Positions 13,773 to 14,297 of a stretch of DNA of 14,297 bases are shown here, piece after piece. Below the pieces are notes generated by a model, which made no database searches, had not been told where the DNA came from, and worked only from the letters and a program-made list of their open reading frames with translations. A program made the position numbers and the translations under genes. This DNA is from Pseudomonadota bacterium (GTDB lineage Bacteria; Pseudomonadota; Alphaproteobacteria; Rhodospirillales; 2-02-FULL-58-16), in assembly GCA_022567015.1 (NCBI GenBank), contig JADFHR010000061.1:1-14297 (forward strand), given 5' to 3'. Numbering within the stretch: the stretch's first letter is position 1; each line of letters begins with the position of its first letter.

Positions 13773-14297
13773 CTACTCCGCCGCCGTCTTGCTCGGCGCC
13801 GGGTTGCGCAGGGCTTCCAGCAGTTCCACCTCGCGGGCCTTGGCCTTCTCCACGTTGCGTTCCTTGACGTGGCCGTAGCCGCGCACGGTTTCGGGGAGGG
13901 CGGCGAGGGCCACGGCCAGGCAGTGGTTCTCGGTGTCGAGCCGGCGCAGGAACTCCTCCACCGTCTGCTCGTAGTCGGCGATCAGCCGGCGCTCCAGGCG
14001 CCGTTCGCCCGAGCGGCCGAAGACGTCGAACGGGGTGCCGCGCAGGCCCTTGCATCTGGCCAGCACCTTGAACGCCGTCATCATCCACGGGCCGTATTGG
14101 CGTTTCTTCGGCACGCCGGTGACCGGGTCCCGCTGGGCGGCAAGGGGCGGGGCCAGGTGGAAGGTGAGCTTGAAATCGCCCTCGAAGGTGTCCCTCAGCC
14201 GCTCCATGAAGGCGCCGTCGGTGAAAAGGCGCGCCACCTCGTACTCGTCCTTGTAGGCGAGAAGCTTGAAGTACGACCGCGCCACCGCCTCGGCCAG
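13773..14297 (-). CDS. Indolepyruvate ferredoxin oxidoreductase family protein, C-terminal fragment
   Basis: C-terminal 174 residues of a large minus-strand gene that runs off the right edge of the window. The sequence matches the C-terminal end of the fused, roughly 1,150-residue indolepyruvate:ferredoxin oxidoreductases of proteobacteria: ARSYFKLLAYKDEYEVARL, then FHLAPPLAAQRDP, KKRQYGPWMMTAFKVL and RGYGHVKERNVEKA. These enzymes oxidatively decarboxylate aryl pyruvates to acyl-CoA. Their thiamine diphosphate and iron-sulfur domains would lie outside the window. A GTG at 14285 is internal, not a start, because the frame and the family sequence continue to the edge. The stop is TAG at 13773-13775, 60 bp from the accessory segment, so the gene appears undamaged by it. 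It is convergent with the nucleotidyltransferase. Confidence 0.88.
   Translation of the reverse strand: MAEAVARSYFKLLAYKDEYEVARLFTDGAFMERLRDTFEGDFKLTFHLAPPLAAQRDPVTGVPKKRQYGPWMMTAFKVLARCKGLRGTPFDVFGRSGERRLERRLIADYEQTVEEFLRRLDTENHCLAVALAALPETVRGYGHVKERNVEKAKAREVELLEALRNPAPSKTAAE

Noticed and set aside
1..14297. CRISPR array, tRNA or rRNA genes
   Set aside because: I saw no regularly spaced short repeats and no tRNA-like or rRNA sequence; a tRNAscan/Infernal run would be needed to exclude small RNAs.

Overview
The window is high-GC DNA, roughly 60-85% G+C in lines I counted by hand, with densely packed genes. It carries most of a hopanoid (bacterial sterol-like lipid) biosynthesis locus. Gene content and order, the fused-type indolepyruvate oxidoreductase fragment at the right end and the base composition suggest an alphaproteobacterium of Rhodospirillales type. 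That placement is inference; there is no rRNA or other taxonomic marker here.

Region 1 (1-6888, plus strand) is a tight run of hopanoid genes: the 3' part of hpnC, then hpnB, hpnD, hpnE, shc (hpnF) and hpnG. Most junctions overlap or abut. HpnD, HpnC and HpnE turn farnesyl diphosphate into squalene via presqualene diphosphate and hydroxysqualene, Shc cyclises squalene to hopene, and HpnG acts after HpnH in making the C5 side chain of extended hopanoids. The one clear gap is 115 bp before shc, which holds an AT-rich patch.

Region 2 (6841-8985, minus strand) is a two-gene unit, ispH then hpnH. It links the last step of the MEP isoprenoid pathway to adenosylhopane synthase. The 3' ends of hpnG and hpnH overlap tail to tail by 48 bp.

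Region 3 (9222-11157, plus strand) holds hpnA, a reductase/epimerase-family protein transcribed divergently from ispH, and a cytidylyltransferase-like nucleotidyltransferase that could serve head-group chemistry.

Region 4 (about 11155-13713) is an accessory insertion of lower G+C (about 52-65% in sampled lines). It carries one large minus-strand gene for an unrecognised 581-residue protein whose C-terminus has a HEPN-type R-X4-H ribonuclease motif (RNDAAH). The gene lies between two direct copies of a roughly 185-bp MITE-like repeat. The outermost ends of the segment form an inverted repeat bordered by TA on both sides, and the left TA lies inside the TAG stop codon of the nucleotidyltransferase. 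This looks like a mobile unit carrying a candidate defence or toxin gene, and it is the most interesting part of the window.

Region 5 (13714-14297) has a possible terminator and the C-terminal end of an indolepyruvate ferredoxin oxidoreductase-family protein on the minus strand, running off the window.
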